DNA from: Verrucomicrobiaceae bacterium
Lineage (GTDB): Bacteria; Verrucomicrobiota; Verrucomicrobiia; Verrucomicrobiales; Akkermansiaceae
DNA length: 52,783 nt
Reading direction: 5' to 3'
NCBI GenBank assembly: GCA_027485995.1
Contig: JAIXPW010000034.1
Location: 1-52,783 of the forward strand
The position numbers and the translations under genes are program-made. The first letter of the stretch is position 1. Every line of letters begins with the position of its first letter. The notes beneath the pieces were generated by a model. It saw only the letters and a program-made list of their open reading frames with translations. It ran no database searches and was not told the origin of the DNA. This document shows, in pieces, positions 32,678-43,600 of the stretch.

Positions 32678-33373
32678 TCATTTTCTCGGGGCTCCGGATT
32701 GGATCCACTCCAAGGCATCGCAAAGGGTGACGCGGGGCCGATCCAGCAGGAAGGCACGGATCCCCACATTTTCGGCCCCCGCCAGATCCGCCGTCGCGGA
32801 ATCGCCGATGTGAATGACTTCCGAGGGCCAGAGGTTCAGGTGGTCCAGCGCGTGATGGAAGATTCCTGAATCCGGTTTTCGCGAACAGGCATCGGCCGAG
32901 GTCACGATCGGGCAGAACCAGTCGGTCAGCCCTAGATCCATGAGAATCCGGTGCAGCCGATTGTCGAAATTCGACACCACCGCAAGCTCGAATCCTTCAT
33001 CCTCCCTCATGCTGCGCAAAACGGATTCGACCTCGGGAAACACCCGCCAGGCGGCACCGACCGCGTAGTGATCGAAGAGGGAGTCGAACAGCGCGGCCGA
33101 GCCTGCGACTTCTTCAGGCAGGCTGCATTGAATGGCGGTCGCCCTGACCACCCCACGCCACCAGGTCCTCTCGGCCTGATCGCCGCAGCCCTTTGCCGGG
33201 TAGGCCGGTGGAGGCAGTTCGAGGAAAACCCTCCCGAAGGCCGTGCGGATCTGGCTTTCCTCCACGGTGAATCCCGCGTCTGCGAAGTGTCGGGCATACA
33301 CCACCGCAACCGGTTCCGCCGGCTCGATCAAGGTGCCTGCGGCGTCGAGGAGGATGGCTCGGGGTGGGCTCAT
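32678..33373 (-). CDS. HAD-superfamily hydrolase
   Basis: 231 residues from ATG 33373 (MSPPRAILLDAAGTL). Motif I is normally DxDxT; here it reads LLDAAGTL, so the second Asp is replaced by Ala, as in the HDHD3/REG-2 subgroup of HAD proteins. Motif II is VVSNFDNR, the motif III Lys is in CSRKPDSGIF, and motif IV is HIGDSATADLAGA. Probably a phosphatase of unknown substrate, or weakly active given the missing general acid. First chromosomal gene right of the island, divergent from nusA. Confidence 0.85.
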   Translation of the reverse strand: MSPPRAILLDAAGTLIEPAEPVAVVYARHFADAGFTVEESQIRTAFGRVFLELPPPAYPAKGCGDQAERTWWRGVVRATAIQCSLPEEVAGSAALFDSLFDHYAVGAAWRVFPEVESVLRSMREDEGFELAVVSNFDNRLHRILMDLGLTDWFCPIVTSADACSRKPDSGIFHHALDHLNLWPSEVIHIGDSATADLAGAENVGIRAFLLDRPRVTLCDALEWIQSGAPRK

Positions 33374-33493
33374 GGAGATCAGGGTGCTTTCAGCGAACGC
33401 GGATCGGTCTTCCCCGCCAAGACCAGATTCCACTTGCAAGTCAAGGATTTCCGGGATACGCGGAGCGCCGCACAAGCTTCTAGCGCAAGATGG

Positions 33494-33518
33494 GAGTGGG
33501 TCTATCACCCACTCTTTT
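33494..33518 (+). terminator. Intrinsic terminator hairpin in the nusA leader
   Basis: GAGTGGGT (33494-33501), loop CTATC, ACCCACTC (33507-33514), then TTTT. It lies 45 nt before the nusA ATG, with no plus-strand gene ending upstream, so it looks like an attenuator of the nusA operon. Confidence 0.65.
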
Positions 33519-33562
33519 GCGTCTATGGATCTCTCAAGCGCCGATTTTAGCCACCGCCCGCC

Positions 33563-34831
33563 ATGACCAACGACATCGTCGCCCTCATCGACTACTACGA
33601 GAAGGAAAAAGGCATCGACCGGGACAAGGTCGTTGCCGCCCTCGAATATGCCTTCATTTCCGCTTATCGGAAGATGGTCCCCGGAGCTGACGCCATCGAG
33701 ACCCTGCGCGCCGCCGTTGATACCAAGAAAGGTGAAACCAAGATCTGGGCCAGCCTCGCGGTGGTGGCGGATGAGGATTACAGCGACAAGTTCAACGAGG
33801 TCCCGCTTTCCACCGCCTCGAAAAAGAACGCCTCCGCCGAGGTGGGTGACATCCAGGAATTCAACGTCACGCCGAAGGACTTCGGGCGCATCGCGGTTCA
33901 GACCGCCAAGCAGACGATGATGCAGCGTCTCCGCCAGGCCGAGAAGGAGATGATCTATGAGGAGTTCAAGGATCGCGCCGGGGATGTCGTTTCCGGAACC
34001 GTCCGCCGCTTCGAGCGCAATGACGTGATGATCGACCTAGGCAAGTTCGAGGGCATCATGCCGAACCGCGAGCGCGTGCAGGGCGAGGAGTACAACATCG
34101 GCGACCGCATCCGCGCCTACGTTCTGGCAGTCGAGAACGAAGGCCGTGGACCCGAGATCATCCTTTCCCGCAGCCACCCCAACTTCGTGCGCCGCCTGTT
34201 CGAAGCCGAGGTGAACGAAATTTCCGACCGCACCGTGGAAATCCGCGGCGTCGCCCGCGAGGCCGGTTTCCGCACCAAAATCGCCGTCTGGAGCAACGAC
34301 CCCAAGGTCGATCCCGTCGGGGCCTGCGTCGGCCTCCGTGGCGCGCGGGTGAAGAACATCGTCCGCGAGCTCAACAACGAGAAGGTGGACATCATCCGTT
34401 GGAGCGAAGACCCGCGTGAGTTCGTCAAGGAAGCCCTCAAGCCCGCCGAGATCCGCTCGATCACGGTCGATGAGCCCGCCAAGGTGGTGAATGTCACGGT
34501 CGATGAAATCGATCTCAGCAAGGCCATCGGCCGCAAGGGTCAGAACGCCCGCCTCACCTCCCGCCTGATGGGCTGGGACGTGCAGGTCCGCAAGGACGAG
34601 TCGAAGGAAGAGCAGCTCAAGGCCAAGATCGGCGGAGCCGCCCACACGCTTGGCGAACAACTCGGCCTGACCGACGCGCTTGCGGAAAAACTCACCTTCG
34701 CCGGCGGTGCCTCCGCCGAGCTTGTCGTGGACATGCCCGCAGACTACATTGCCGGTGCCCTCGGGATCACCGACGATGAGGCGGAAACGATCCTCGAAAA
34801 GGCTCGCGCCCTGGTCGCATCCGACGTTTGA
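33563..34831 (+). CDS. nusA: Transcription termination/antitermination protein NusA
   Basis: Binds RNA polymerase and nascent RNA to control pausing, termination and antitermination. 422 residues: NusA N-terminal domain (about 1-125), S1 domain (GDVVSGTVRRFERNDVMIDL, about 137-205), KH1 with VGACVGLRGARVKNIVRELN (about 250-285) and KH2 with AIGRKGQNARLTSRLMGW (about 325-345), then a short acidic C-terminal helical part. First gene of nusA-infB-rbfA; the rimP gene often found upstream is absent here, replaced by a divergent HAD gene. A terminator-like hairpin in its leader suggests autoregulation. Confidence 0.96.
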   Translation: MTNDIVALIDYYEKEKGIDRDKVVAALEYAFISAYRKMVPGADAIETLRAAVDTKKGETKIWASLAVVADEDYSDKFNEVPLSTASKKNASAEVGDIQEFNVTPKDFGRIAVQTAKQTMMQRLRQAEKEMIYEEFKDRAGDVVSGTVRRFERNDVMIDLGKFEGIMPNRERVQGEEYNIGDRIRAYVLAVENEGRGPEIILSRSHPNFVRRLFEAEVNEISDRTVEIRGVAREAGFRTKIAVWSNDPKVDPVGACVGLRGARVKNIVRELNNEKVDIIRWSEDPREFVKEALKPAEIRSITVDEPAKVVNVTVDEIDLSKAIGRKGQNARLTSRLMGWDVQVRKDESKEEQLKAKIGGAAHTLGEQLGLTDALAEKLTFAGGASAELVVDMPADYIAGALGITDDEAETILEKARALVASDV

Positions 34832-34876
34832 TTTTCATCCCCGCATTTATTCCCTCGCAACCAGTAGCAACGTTTG

Positions 34877-37000
34877 ATGCCCAAAGACAGCGACAAGACT
34901 CCCGAAAAGCCGAAGGTTCTCGATTTGATTGAGGACAAAAAGAAGCCATCGCGCCGCGAACGCCAGCGCGTCGAGGCCTCGACGGTGAAAACGGTGGATG
35001 ATGCCAAACGGGAAGCTCTGGACCTTTTCGCCGAGGAGAAGAAGCCGAAGGTCCGCAAGACCGCCCAGCCCGGGAAGTCGGTCCTGCCGACGATCTCGAA
35101 GCTGCGCGACGAGGAGATCGCGGTCGAAGCCAAGGTTGTGGCCGCCGCCGCCGCTGCTGCGGCCCCGCCGCCGCCGGTTGCCCCCGTGGTGGAAGAGATC
35201 GTCGAGGATCCCGATGATCCGAAGCTCGTCATCATCAAGCCCCCGATCCTTCTCACCGAACTCGCCACCCGCCTCGGCCTCAAGCCGTTCCAGGTGATGG
35301 CGGACCTCATCAAGCTCTCGGTTTTCGTCAACCAGAACCAGCCGATCGAGCCCGAAGTCGCCGCCAAGGTCTGCGAGGTTCACGGCTTCCGCTTTGCCCG
35401 CGAAAAGCGCGAAAAGGGCGGCGGTGTCCACAAGGTCGAGGAAGTCATCAAGGAGCCGGAAGTCGTCAAGGAGGAGCCGGAAGACCAGCTCAAGGTCCGC
35501 CCGCCGATCATCACGATCATGGGCCATGTCGATCACGGCAAGACCACCCTGCTCGACAAGCTCCGCAACTCAAAGATCGCCGCCGGGGAAGCCGGTGGCA
35601 TCACCCAGCACATCGGGGCCTATCAGGTGGAGCACAACAAGCACCTGATCACCTTCCTCGACACGCCGGGTCACGCGATTTTCTCCGACATGCGCGCCCG
35701 TGGTGCCGACATCACGGACATCGTGGTGCTCGTCGTCGCCGCCGATGACGGCCTGATGCCCCAGACCCTGGAAGCGATCAAGCACGCCAAGGCCTCGAAA
35801 AAGACCATCATCGTCGCCATCAACAAGTGTGACCTGCCCGCCGCCAATCCGATGCGGGTGAAGACCCAGCTCGCCGAGCAGGGGCTCCAGACCACGGACT
35901 TCGGTGGAGATACCGAATTCGCGGAAGTCTCCGCGCTTACCGGAATGGGCATCGATGACCTGCTCGAACTCATGGCCCTTCAGGCCGAGGTGCTCGAGCT
36001 GAAGTCAAACCCCAAGGGCACCGCTCGCGCTGCGGTGATCGAGGCCCGCATCGTCCAGGGCCGTGGCGTCACCGCCACCGTCATCGTCGAGTCCGGCACC
36101 CTCAAGATCGGCTCACCCTTCATCTGCGGCCCATTTGCCGGCAAGGTCCGTGGCATGCTCAATGACCGTGGCGAAGCCGTGAAAGCCGCACCTCCGGGCA
36201 TGCCGGTGGAAGTCATCGGCTTCGACGAACTTCCAAACGTGGGCGACCATCTCACCGAGATGAAGAGCGAGCGCGAGGCCAAGTCCCTCTCCGCCGAACG
36301 CCAGGAGGAACAGCGTCTCGCCCGTCTCGTCCCGCAGCACCGCACCCGCATGGAGGACCTCTTCACGATGGTCCACGAAGGCGCGGGCAAGGCCCAGCTC
36401 AAGCTGATCCTCAAATGCGACGTCCAGGGCTCGGTCGAGGCGATCAAGAAGGCCGTCCTTGCGATCGAGTCGAAGAAGGTCGAATGCCTCTTCATCACCG
36501 CCGGAGCCGGTCCGATCAGCGAGTCCGACATCCAGTATGCGGCTTCCACCGATGCCATCGTGCTGGGCTTCAACGTGAAAGTCGAGACCAAGGCCGTGAA
36601 GGCCGCCAAGTCCGAGGACGTTCAGATCAAGCTCTATTCGATCGTTTACGAACTCATCGATCAGGTGCGCGATGCCATGCTCGGTCTGCTCGATCCGCTC
36701 ACCCGTGAGAAGATCATCGGTCACGCCGAGGTCCGCAAGGTGTTCAAGCTTTCCAAGGGCAAGTCCGCAGGCTCCTACGTCACCGACGGCCGTGTCCACC
36801 GCAAGGCGCACGCCCGCGTCATGCGCGGCAAGATCCCGGTGTTCGATGGCAAGATGTCCACCCTCCGCCGCTTCCAGGACGAGGTCGAGGAGGTCAAGAT
36901 CGGGTACGAATGCGGCATCCGCCTCGGCGATTTCAGCGACTACCAGGAAGGCGACATCATCGAGTGCTACACCCTCGAAAAGATCCCGCAGACGCTTTGA
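34877..37000 (+). CDS. infB: Translation initiation factor IF-2
   Basis: GTPase that positions initiator tRNA on the 30S subunit. The ATG at 34877 is preferred over the in-frame TTG one codon earlier. 707 residues: a basic, low-complexity N-terminus with an alanine/proline run (about 85-105), IF2_N-like region (about 120-165), and the G domain with [14 protein letters not shown] (G1, about 216), DTPGH (G3) and NKCD (G4). Domains II to IV follow, ending in [20 protein letters not shown] and [19 protein letters not shown]. The family length is normal for bacteria with a short N-terminal extension. Confidence 0.96.
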   Translation: MPKDSDKTPEKPKVLDLIEDKKKPSRRERQRVEASTVKTVDDAKREALDLFAEEKKPKVRKTAQPGKSVLPTISKLRDEEIAVEAKVVAAAAAAAAPPPPVAPVVEEIVEDPDDPKLVIIKPPILLTELATRLGLKPFQVMADLIKLSVFVNQNQPIEPEVAAKVCEVHGFRFAREKREKGGGVHKVEEVIKEPEVVKEEPEDQLKVRPPIITIMGHVDHGKTTLLDKLRNSKIAAGEAGGITQHIGAYQVEHNKHLITFLDTPGHAIFSDMRARGADITDIVVLVVAADDGLMPQTLEAIKHAKASKKTIIVAINKCDLPAANPMRVKTQLAEQGLQTTDFGGDTEFAEVSALTGMGIDDLLELMALQAEVLELKSNPKGTARAAVIEARIVQGRGVTATVIVESGTLKIGSPFICGPFAGKVRGMLNDRGEAVKAAPPGMPVEVIGFDELPNVGDHLTEMKSEREAKSLSAERQEEQRLARLVPQHRTRMEDLFTMVHEGAGKAQLKLILKCDVQGSVEAIKKAVLAIESKKVECLFITAGAGPISESDIQYAASTDAIVLGFNVKVETKAVKAAKSEDVQIKLYSIVYELIDQVRDAMLGLLDPLTREKIIGHAEVRKVFKLSKGKSAGSYVTDGRVHRKAHARVMRGKIPVFDGKMSTLRRFQDEVEEVKIGYECGIRLGDFSDYQEGDIIECYTLEKIPQTL

Positions 37001-37010
37001 AGAAGGTTCT

Positions 37011-37092
37011 AGTTTTCAGGTTCAAGTGTTCAGGTAGAGCTGGACGCTTGAATTTCTCTTCACTGAAAACCTCAAACTGAACACTGAAAACT
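37011..37092. repeat. AT-rich imperfect inverted repeat between infB and rbfA
   Basis: AGTTTTCAG (37011-37019) pairs with CTGAAAACT (37084-37092). The interior repeats the GTTCAGT/TTTTCAG words in both orientations. It fills the 99-bp gap and differs sharply from the GC-rich surroundings. It may be an intergenic repeat family or an RNA processing element. Confidence 0.5.
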
Positions 37093-37099
37093 TTTCCCG

Positions 37100-37465
37100 A
37101 TGTCCAAGCGCCTTGACCGTGTGAATGAACTGCTCCGCCGCGAAATCAGCGCGGTGGTGCAGAAGGATTATGAGTGGCATGGCAAGCTCGTGACCGTGAA
37201 CGACATCGAGACCACCCAGGACCTGAAGGAGGCCAAGGTCTGGATCAGCGTTCTCGGTGGCAGCGCGGCGGGGGTGATTGAGAAGCTCAACCACGACCAC
37301 GGCGCGATCCAATCCAAGATCATGAAGCGGATCGTCCTGAAATCCACGCCGGTGCTCAGCTTCCGCTACGACAGCTCCGCCGAGCGCGGGGTGGGGGTCA
37401 TCAACCTGCTTCAGGAAGTGGACAAGCTGCCGAAGGCCCCGGAGATCGACGAGGAACCGGGCTGA
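37100..37465 (+). CDS. rbfA: Ribosome-binding factor A
   Basis: Assists late 30S maturation at the 16S 5' end. 121 residues of the KH-like RbfA fold: RLDRVNELLRREISAVVQKD, LVTVNDIETTQDLKEAKVWI, then a weakly conserved middle and VLSFRYDSSAERGVGVINLL near the end. Third gene of the nusA operon. The usual truB/ribF are not next; a large secreted-protein gene follows. Confidence 0.93.
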   Translation: MSKRLDRVNELLRREISAVVQKDYEWHGKLVTVNDIETTQDLKEAKVWISVLGGSAAGVIEKLNHDHGAIQSKIMKRIVLKSTPVLSFRYDSSAERGVGVINLLQEVDKLPKAPEIDEEPG

Positions 37466-37566
37466 GCAGGGGATTGCGCCCTGTTGCCATCATCGTCTTG
37501 GAATCCGCGCCGAACTACTACTGCTCTCGTAGGTTTCGAGCGGCGGGTGAGGGTTGTGGAAGTGTG

Positions 37567-37587
37567 TCACGGGCAGTCCGCCCGTGA
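37567..37587. repeat. Perfect inverted repeat downstream of rbfA
   Basis: TCACGGGC, loop AGTCC, GCCCGTGA. GC-rich and without a T run. It may end the nusA operon transcript or belong to an intergenic palindrome family. Confidence 0.5.
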
Positions 37588-37693
37588 AGAAGGTCTGCTG
37601 CGGGCGGGCCACCCACGCCCCTCCAATGAAGTTGAGATCCTCCATTTCCATTCCTTCCTTTTCCCCCGGGAGATGTCGGCTAGGATGCCAACC

Positions 37694-40600
37694 ATGAGAA
37701 TCCTGCTCATCCTTTTGTTCGCCACGTTTTCCCTGCGCGCGAACCCGGATCTATTCCGCGAAGGCTTTGCTGATCCCGCCACGCGCACAGCAGCGATCGC
37801 CACCCTCACGCCCGGAACCCGCGACCACTTCTTCTTCACCGCCCTCGATCACCAACTCAACGGCCGCGAAAAGGAATACGCCGACACCATCACTGCGTGG
37901 AAAGCGGCTTCGAAGACATCGAAGAATCCCATTCCGGACTCCGGCCTCGCCACCTTGGAGAACCGCCGCATCCTCCTCGCCTACGACAAGGACCCCAAGG
38001 CCGCACTCACCGAGCTCAGCCGAGTGCTCGATCTGAAGTTCGACGCCACCAAGCCGGACTCCGCCGCCGCCAACAAGGCGCTCCCGACCGTCCTCGATCC
38101 CGCGCTGATTTCCCCCGCAGCCTTCCAGAAGATCAACGAGCAAGCGAACCCCCGAGAGCCCTATATCTTCTACTCGCCCGCACTCCTCTTCACTGAACTC
38201 GACTCGCTCCCGACCTTCTCCCCCGAGCGCATCCGCTGGTTCGCGGAGCACGCAGGGTGCACCCATCACCCGCGCTTCACCGAACTTCTCGGCAAGGCCC
38301 TCGCCCTCAAGCCGCCCATCGATGCCGACAGGATCGACTACTCCAGTCTCTCGCTTTCCCAGCTCGATGAGCTGAAAAAATCCACCCCGGCCCCGCTTTC
38401 CAACACCGCATTCAACAAGGCCTATCTAACAAAACTGACCCCTGCCTACCCGGCTCAACTGGATCGCCACCCGGAGGCACACGCCGCCTTTCTGGCCGCC
38501 TGCAAGGACCACGTCCTCACCCTTCCGTCCACGCAGAACAGCCTCAAGGCCCACATCCTCTACCAGCACCTCCGATTGCAGGAAATCATCGGCAATCATC
38601 CCCTCGACGACCTGCTCGCCTATCTCGCCCTGCCTCGTCAATCGCATCCGATCATCGTCCCGACCAAGGAGTCGGACCACTATCCCGCTCCGGACCGCGA
38701 TTCCTCGAAAATCACCCTCTGTCCCGACAACGTGCCCGGCGATGACTCTCCGCTCATCGAGTCCTATCTCTTTCATTTCCTGAAGGACTCCGACACCGCG
38801 CAGAAGCCATTCATTCCCTTCATTCAGGAAAAGCGCCTCGCCGTCCTGCACGCGCAGGCCCGCCTCCTCGCCGGCGCCGATCCAGCTCTCTGGGCCGCCG
38901 CATTGACGCCTGACACCTACAAGTCCCTCCGTGAGGAAACCCGCATCTCCTTTGCGCCCTCGATTCATGAAATCTTCAGCGCGGACGAGAAGGTTTCGCT
39001 TCCGCTCGATCTCAAGAATACCCCATCGCTCCTCATCCGCATCTTTGCGATCGACGCGAAGGAGGGTGACTCCGCAGGGACCTTGCTCGAGCTCGACGGC
39101 CTCGTCCCGCATCACATCCGCAGCGTCACGTTCCCGCAGGCGCCCCTGGTCCTTCATCGGGAAACCCTCGACCTCCCCGAACTCTCCGGAGCCGGCACCT
39201 GGATCGTCGAGTTCGTCTCGGATCGCATCTCCGCCCGCGCCCTGATTCGAAAGGGCAACCTCACCCCTTATCTCAGCCGCACGCCCGCCGGACAGATCGT
39301 CCGGCTTTTCAATGAGAAAGCAAATCCGGTCGCCGATTTCACCCTCACCCTCGGCGACGAGACCTTCACCTCCAAGGAGGGCTCGCTCACCGTCCCGAAT
39401 GCCCCGAACCAACCTGTCACGGAAGGCACCCTCACGGCTGGAAACCTGGTTACGAACATCGCTCTCGAGGACCGAGGCGATTCGTTTGAACTCGAAAGCG
39501 CCTTCCTCCTCGACCGCGAGCAGCTCCTTGCCGATCTCAAGACCACGCTTCATCTCCGCACCCGTCTCACCAATCACGGCCAGCCGGCTCCACTCGAAAA
39601 TCTGGAGAATCCGACGCTCGTCCTCAAGGCGCGACTCCTTGGCGGCGTCACCACCGAGCGCACCCTCGCCGATCCGCTTGCCCTCGCCGCCACTAACGAC
39701 ATCCCCATCCTCATTCCCGCCGATCTGCTCTCGCTGACCCTCACCCTCTCCGGCACGGTCACCTTGCCCACCACCGGGGAAAAGAAAACCCTCACCGCCA
39801 CTGAGACCTATCAGCTCAATGGCGCGCTCCAGTCCTCCCGCATCGCCACCGCGCTTTTCTCTCCGACCAGCACCGGCCACCGACTTTCCCTGCGCGGCCG
39901 GAACGGCGAGCCTCTTCCCGACCGTCCCATCACCCTGAACCTCGGGCACAAGCTATATCAGAAGCCGATCACCACTTATCTCCGCACGGATGCCTCCGGC
40001 ACGATCGAACTCGGGAAACTCGAAGGCATCGCCTCTCTAACAGCCTCTTCTTCCGACATCGAGGACACCTCCTACATTCCTCCCGCCCGGGAACTTGCCA
40101 TTCCCTCCCGCTACAACATCCCGGCCGACCGCGAGCTGCGCATTCCCTTGCTTCGTCCATTGGAGAAGCCGGATCCCTCGCGCATTCAGTTCCGACAAGT
40201 CATCGACACCGAGATCCAGGAGGGAATCGTCACCCAGGATCTCTATTCCCGTCTCAAGTTCACGGACGGGCAGATCGTCATCAGCGGCCTCGCGCCCGGC
40301 GATTATGATCTTCTCCAGGATTCGGTCATTCAGGCACGCATCACCGTCCTCCCGGCGGACAGCGTGCGCGGCGACCTCCTCGTCACCGCCGACCGCATTC
40401 TTCCCCTCACTGCACCCGCCACGCCGACCATTGCCTCCGCGAAAGTCGAAGGGGAAACCCTCGCCGTCCGGATCGCTGATGCCACGCCGGAGACCCGGGT
40501 CACCCTCATCGCGAAGCGCTATCAGATCAGAGGCTGGGATGCGGGTGATGCGCCCTATCCCTTCGCGCTGGGTTTACCCGATGATCTCACCCGGGCCATC

Positions 40601-43600
40601 CGTCCCTCGAGATTCCTCACCGAACGTCGCCTCAGTGACGAGATGCGCTACATCCTGGACCGCCGCAACGCCAAGACCTTCCCGGGCTCCATGCTCCCGC
40701 GCCCCGGCCTCCTTCTCAATCGTTGGACACCGGAGGACGTCGATCAGGAGAACCAGAAGGGCAGGGACCAGGGAGACGGAGCCACCGGACAGGGACTGGG
40801 CAGCGGAGGGGCCAGTCGACCCACGGCAGGGAACAAACGCCAAGGACGTGACTCCAGTTTCAGTCATCCCGCCGTCATCGACTTCCTTCAATTTCCTGCC
40901 GCCGTCTCATTCAATCTAACACCCGATGCCGATGGCACCCTCAGTGTTCCTGTTGCCAATTTCCTGGGCGCGCAGTTCGTCGAGATCATCGCCGCCGACA
41001 CCGAGGCATCGGACAAAACCTATCTGCCGCTTCCTCCTTCGGAAACTCCCCTGCGCGACCGCCGCATCGCCCGTCCGCTTGATCCGAAGGCGCACCACAT
41101 CGCCACCCGCTTCGCCGCCGCCCTCGGGGCCGGGGCCGAGGCGAAGATTGAGAACCTCCTTGATGCCGATTGGCGTGCCTTCACCACACTCGGTGAGGCC
41201 CACCAGTTCCTGCTCGCCACCACCGGCGACGACCGCCTCCGCACCTTCAACTTCCTCACCACCTGGCCCACCCTCGATGAAAAGCAGAAGCTCGTCCTGC
41301 TCGCCGAGCACCACTGCCACGAGCTGCATCTCTTCCTTTCCCGCAAGGACCCCATTTTCTTCGATGCCCATGTGAAACCCTTCCTCGCCGCGAAGCCGGA
41401 GCCGAAGTTCATCGATGACTACCTCCTCAAGCGCGACCTCAATCCTTATCTCCGCCCCTATGCCTTCTCACAACTCAACGCCGCCGAGAAGGCCCTCCTT
41501 GCCCAGGCCATTCCGGCCTCCCGCAAGGACATCTCCCGCGAGTTGGACTTCCGCTGGAAACACATCGCCCCATCCCCCGAAGCAGAGACCATCCTCTTCT
41601 CCCAAACCCTCAAAGGCGCGGACCTTTCGCCCAACGACTCACTCGGCCTTGTCGAAAGGAAGCCTGAGGCCGGTCTCCAGAATCGGTTGAGCGCCGCTTC
41701 TGGAGAGGGAGATCAAGTTGATCGCGGCCAAGCCTACATCACGTCCAAGCTCCGCAACATCATCATTCCGCAGATCAACTTCGAGGACACCTCACTCGAG
41801 GAAGCCATCGACTTCCTTCGTCTCCGGGCGGTCGAGCTGGATACCACCACCACCGATCCCTCCAACAAGGGCATCAACATTGTCATTCGCCGACCCTCGA
41901 AGGCCGGCACAGCCGATGATCCTCTCGGCAGAGCGGATCCCGGTGCCTTGCGCATCAAGGGGCTCCGTCTTCGTAACGTGCCGCTGGCGGTGGCTTTGAA
42001 GTACATCTGTGATGCGACCAAGCTCCGCTACAAGACGGATGAGTTCGCCATCAGCCTCGTCCCTCAGACGGAGACTGCTGAAGATATCTTCACCCGTAGT
42101 TTCAAGGTTCCGCCGGACTTCGCCGCGAGCCTCGCGGGAGATGGTGGAGGTGGCGAAGTGGACCCCTTCGCATCCGGCAGTGGCAACGGTGCTGCCAAAC
42201 TCACAGCCCGCAGGCCGATTGCCGAACTGCTCAAAGCTGCCGGAATTGCCTTTCCGCCGGGTTCTTCCGCATCGCTTTCGGCCGATGGCACGCTTCTCGT
42301 CACAGGCACACCCACGGAGTTGGATAAGGTCGAACAACTGACGTCCATGAGAAAGTCGGCGTCCGATCCCTTCGCAGCGTCGGAGAGCCTCGAGGAAGAA
42401 GGACGCACCCTCCTGTTCCCTGATAGCACCCGACTCTGGCTGGAAGCCAACTACTACAAACACCGTGGAGAGACCGATGAGTCCCTCATTCCGCTGAACC
42501 GCTTCTGGCTGGAGCTTTCGGCCTGGGATGGCAAGGGCGGCTTCACCTCGCCGCATTTCAACGCCTGCACCCACTCCGCCGCCGATGCCCTGATGTGCTT
42601 GGCCCTGCTCGACCTGCCCTTCACCGCCGACAAACCCGAGGTCGCCGTCGAGGACAGCACCCTGCGCGTCAAGGCCCGCGCCCCGATGCTTCTGTTCTAC
42701 AAGGACACGCGTCGCACCGAGAAGCTCGCGGCCGATTCCCCATTGCTGCTCCGCCAGTCCTACCATCCGCTCGGCGAGCCTTTCCTCACCGATGCCCAGG
42801 GCCGCAGGATCGAGAACACCGTCACCGGCAGCTTCCGCACGGGGGTGCCTTATGGCCTCTCGCTCGTCATCACCAATCCCACCGGCACCGAGCGCCGCAT
42901 CGAGACCCTCGCCCAGATCCCGGCGGGAGCCATCCCCCTGGCCACCAACCGCAATCAAGTGCCCACCACGGAATTTGGAGTTCTACCTCCCATTCCCTCC
43001 GCAGAGGACATGCACGCTCCGGAGACGCTGTCGACCTCGCACCAGCTTGCCCCCTATGGCGTCGTCCAGCTCCAGCTCGCCTTCTATTTCCCGGCCCCGG
43101 GCGACTACGCGGCCTATCCCTTCCACGTCTCGGAAAACGATACCGTCCTCGCCCATGCCGCGCCGCGCACCCTCCGCGTCAGTGCCGACCCCGCTCCGGA
43201 GGATTCCGCTTCGTGGTCCGTCATCGCCCGCGACGGCACGGATGATGCGGTGCTGAACCAACTCTCCACGGCCGATCTCGCCACAGTCAAGTTGGGCGAC
43301 ATCCTCTGGCGGCTCAGGGATCGCGACTTCTTCCTCAAGGCGACCGGGATCCTCCGCAAGCGGCTGTGCAACCCGACGTCCATTTTCTCCTACTCGGTTC
43401 TCCACGACGATCCGGCCACGCTTCCGGATTTCATCGAGAACACCGCACTCAGAAAGAATCTCGGCCAGTGGTTTTCCTCGAAGCTCATCTCCATCACTCC
43501 CGCCGTCCATCACGGCTGGCAGACCATGGAGTTCGATCCGCTGGTGAACCCGCGCTCCCATCCCTTCGGCGAGAACCCACGGCTCTCCCACGAAGAGGCC

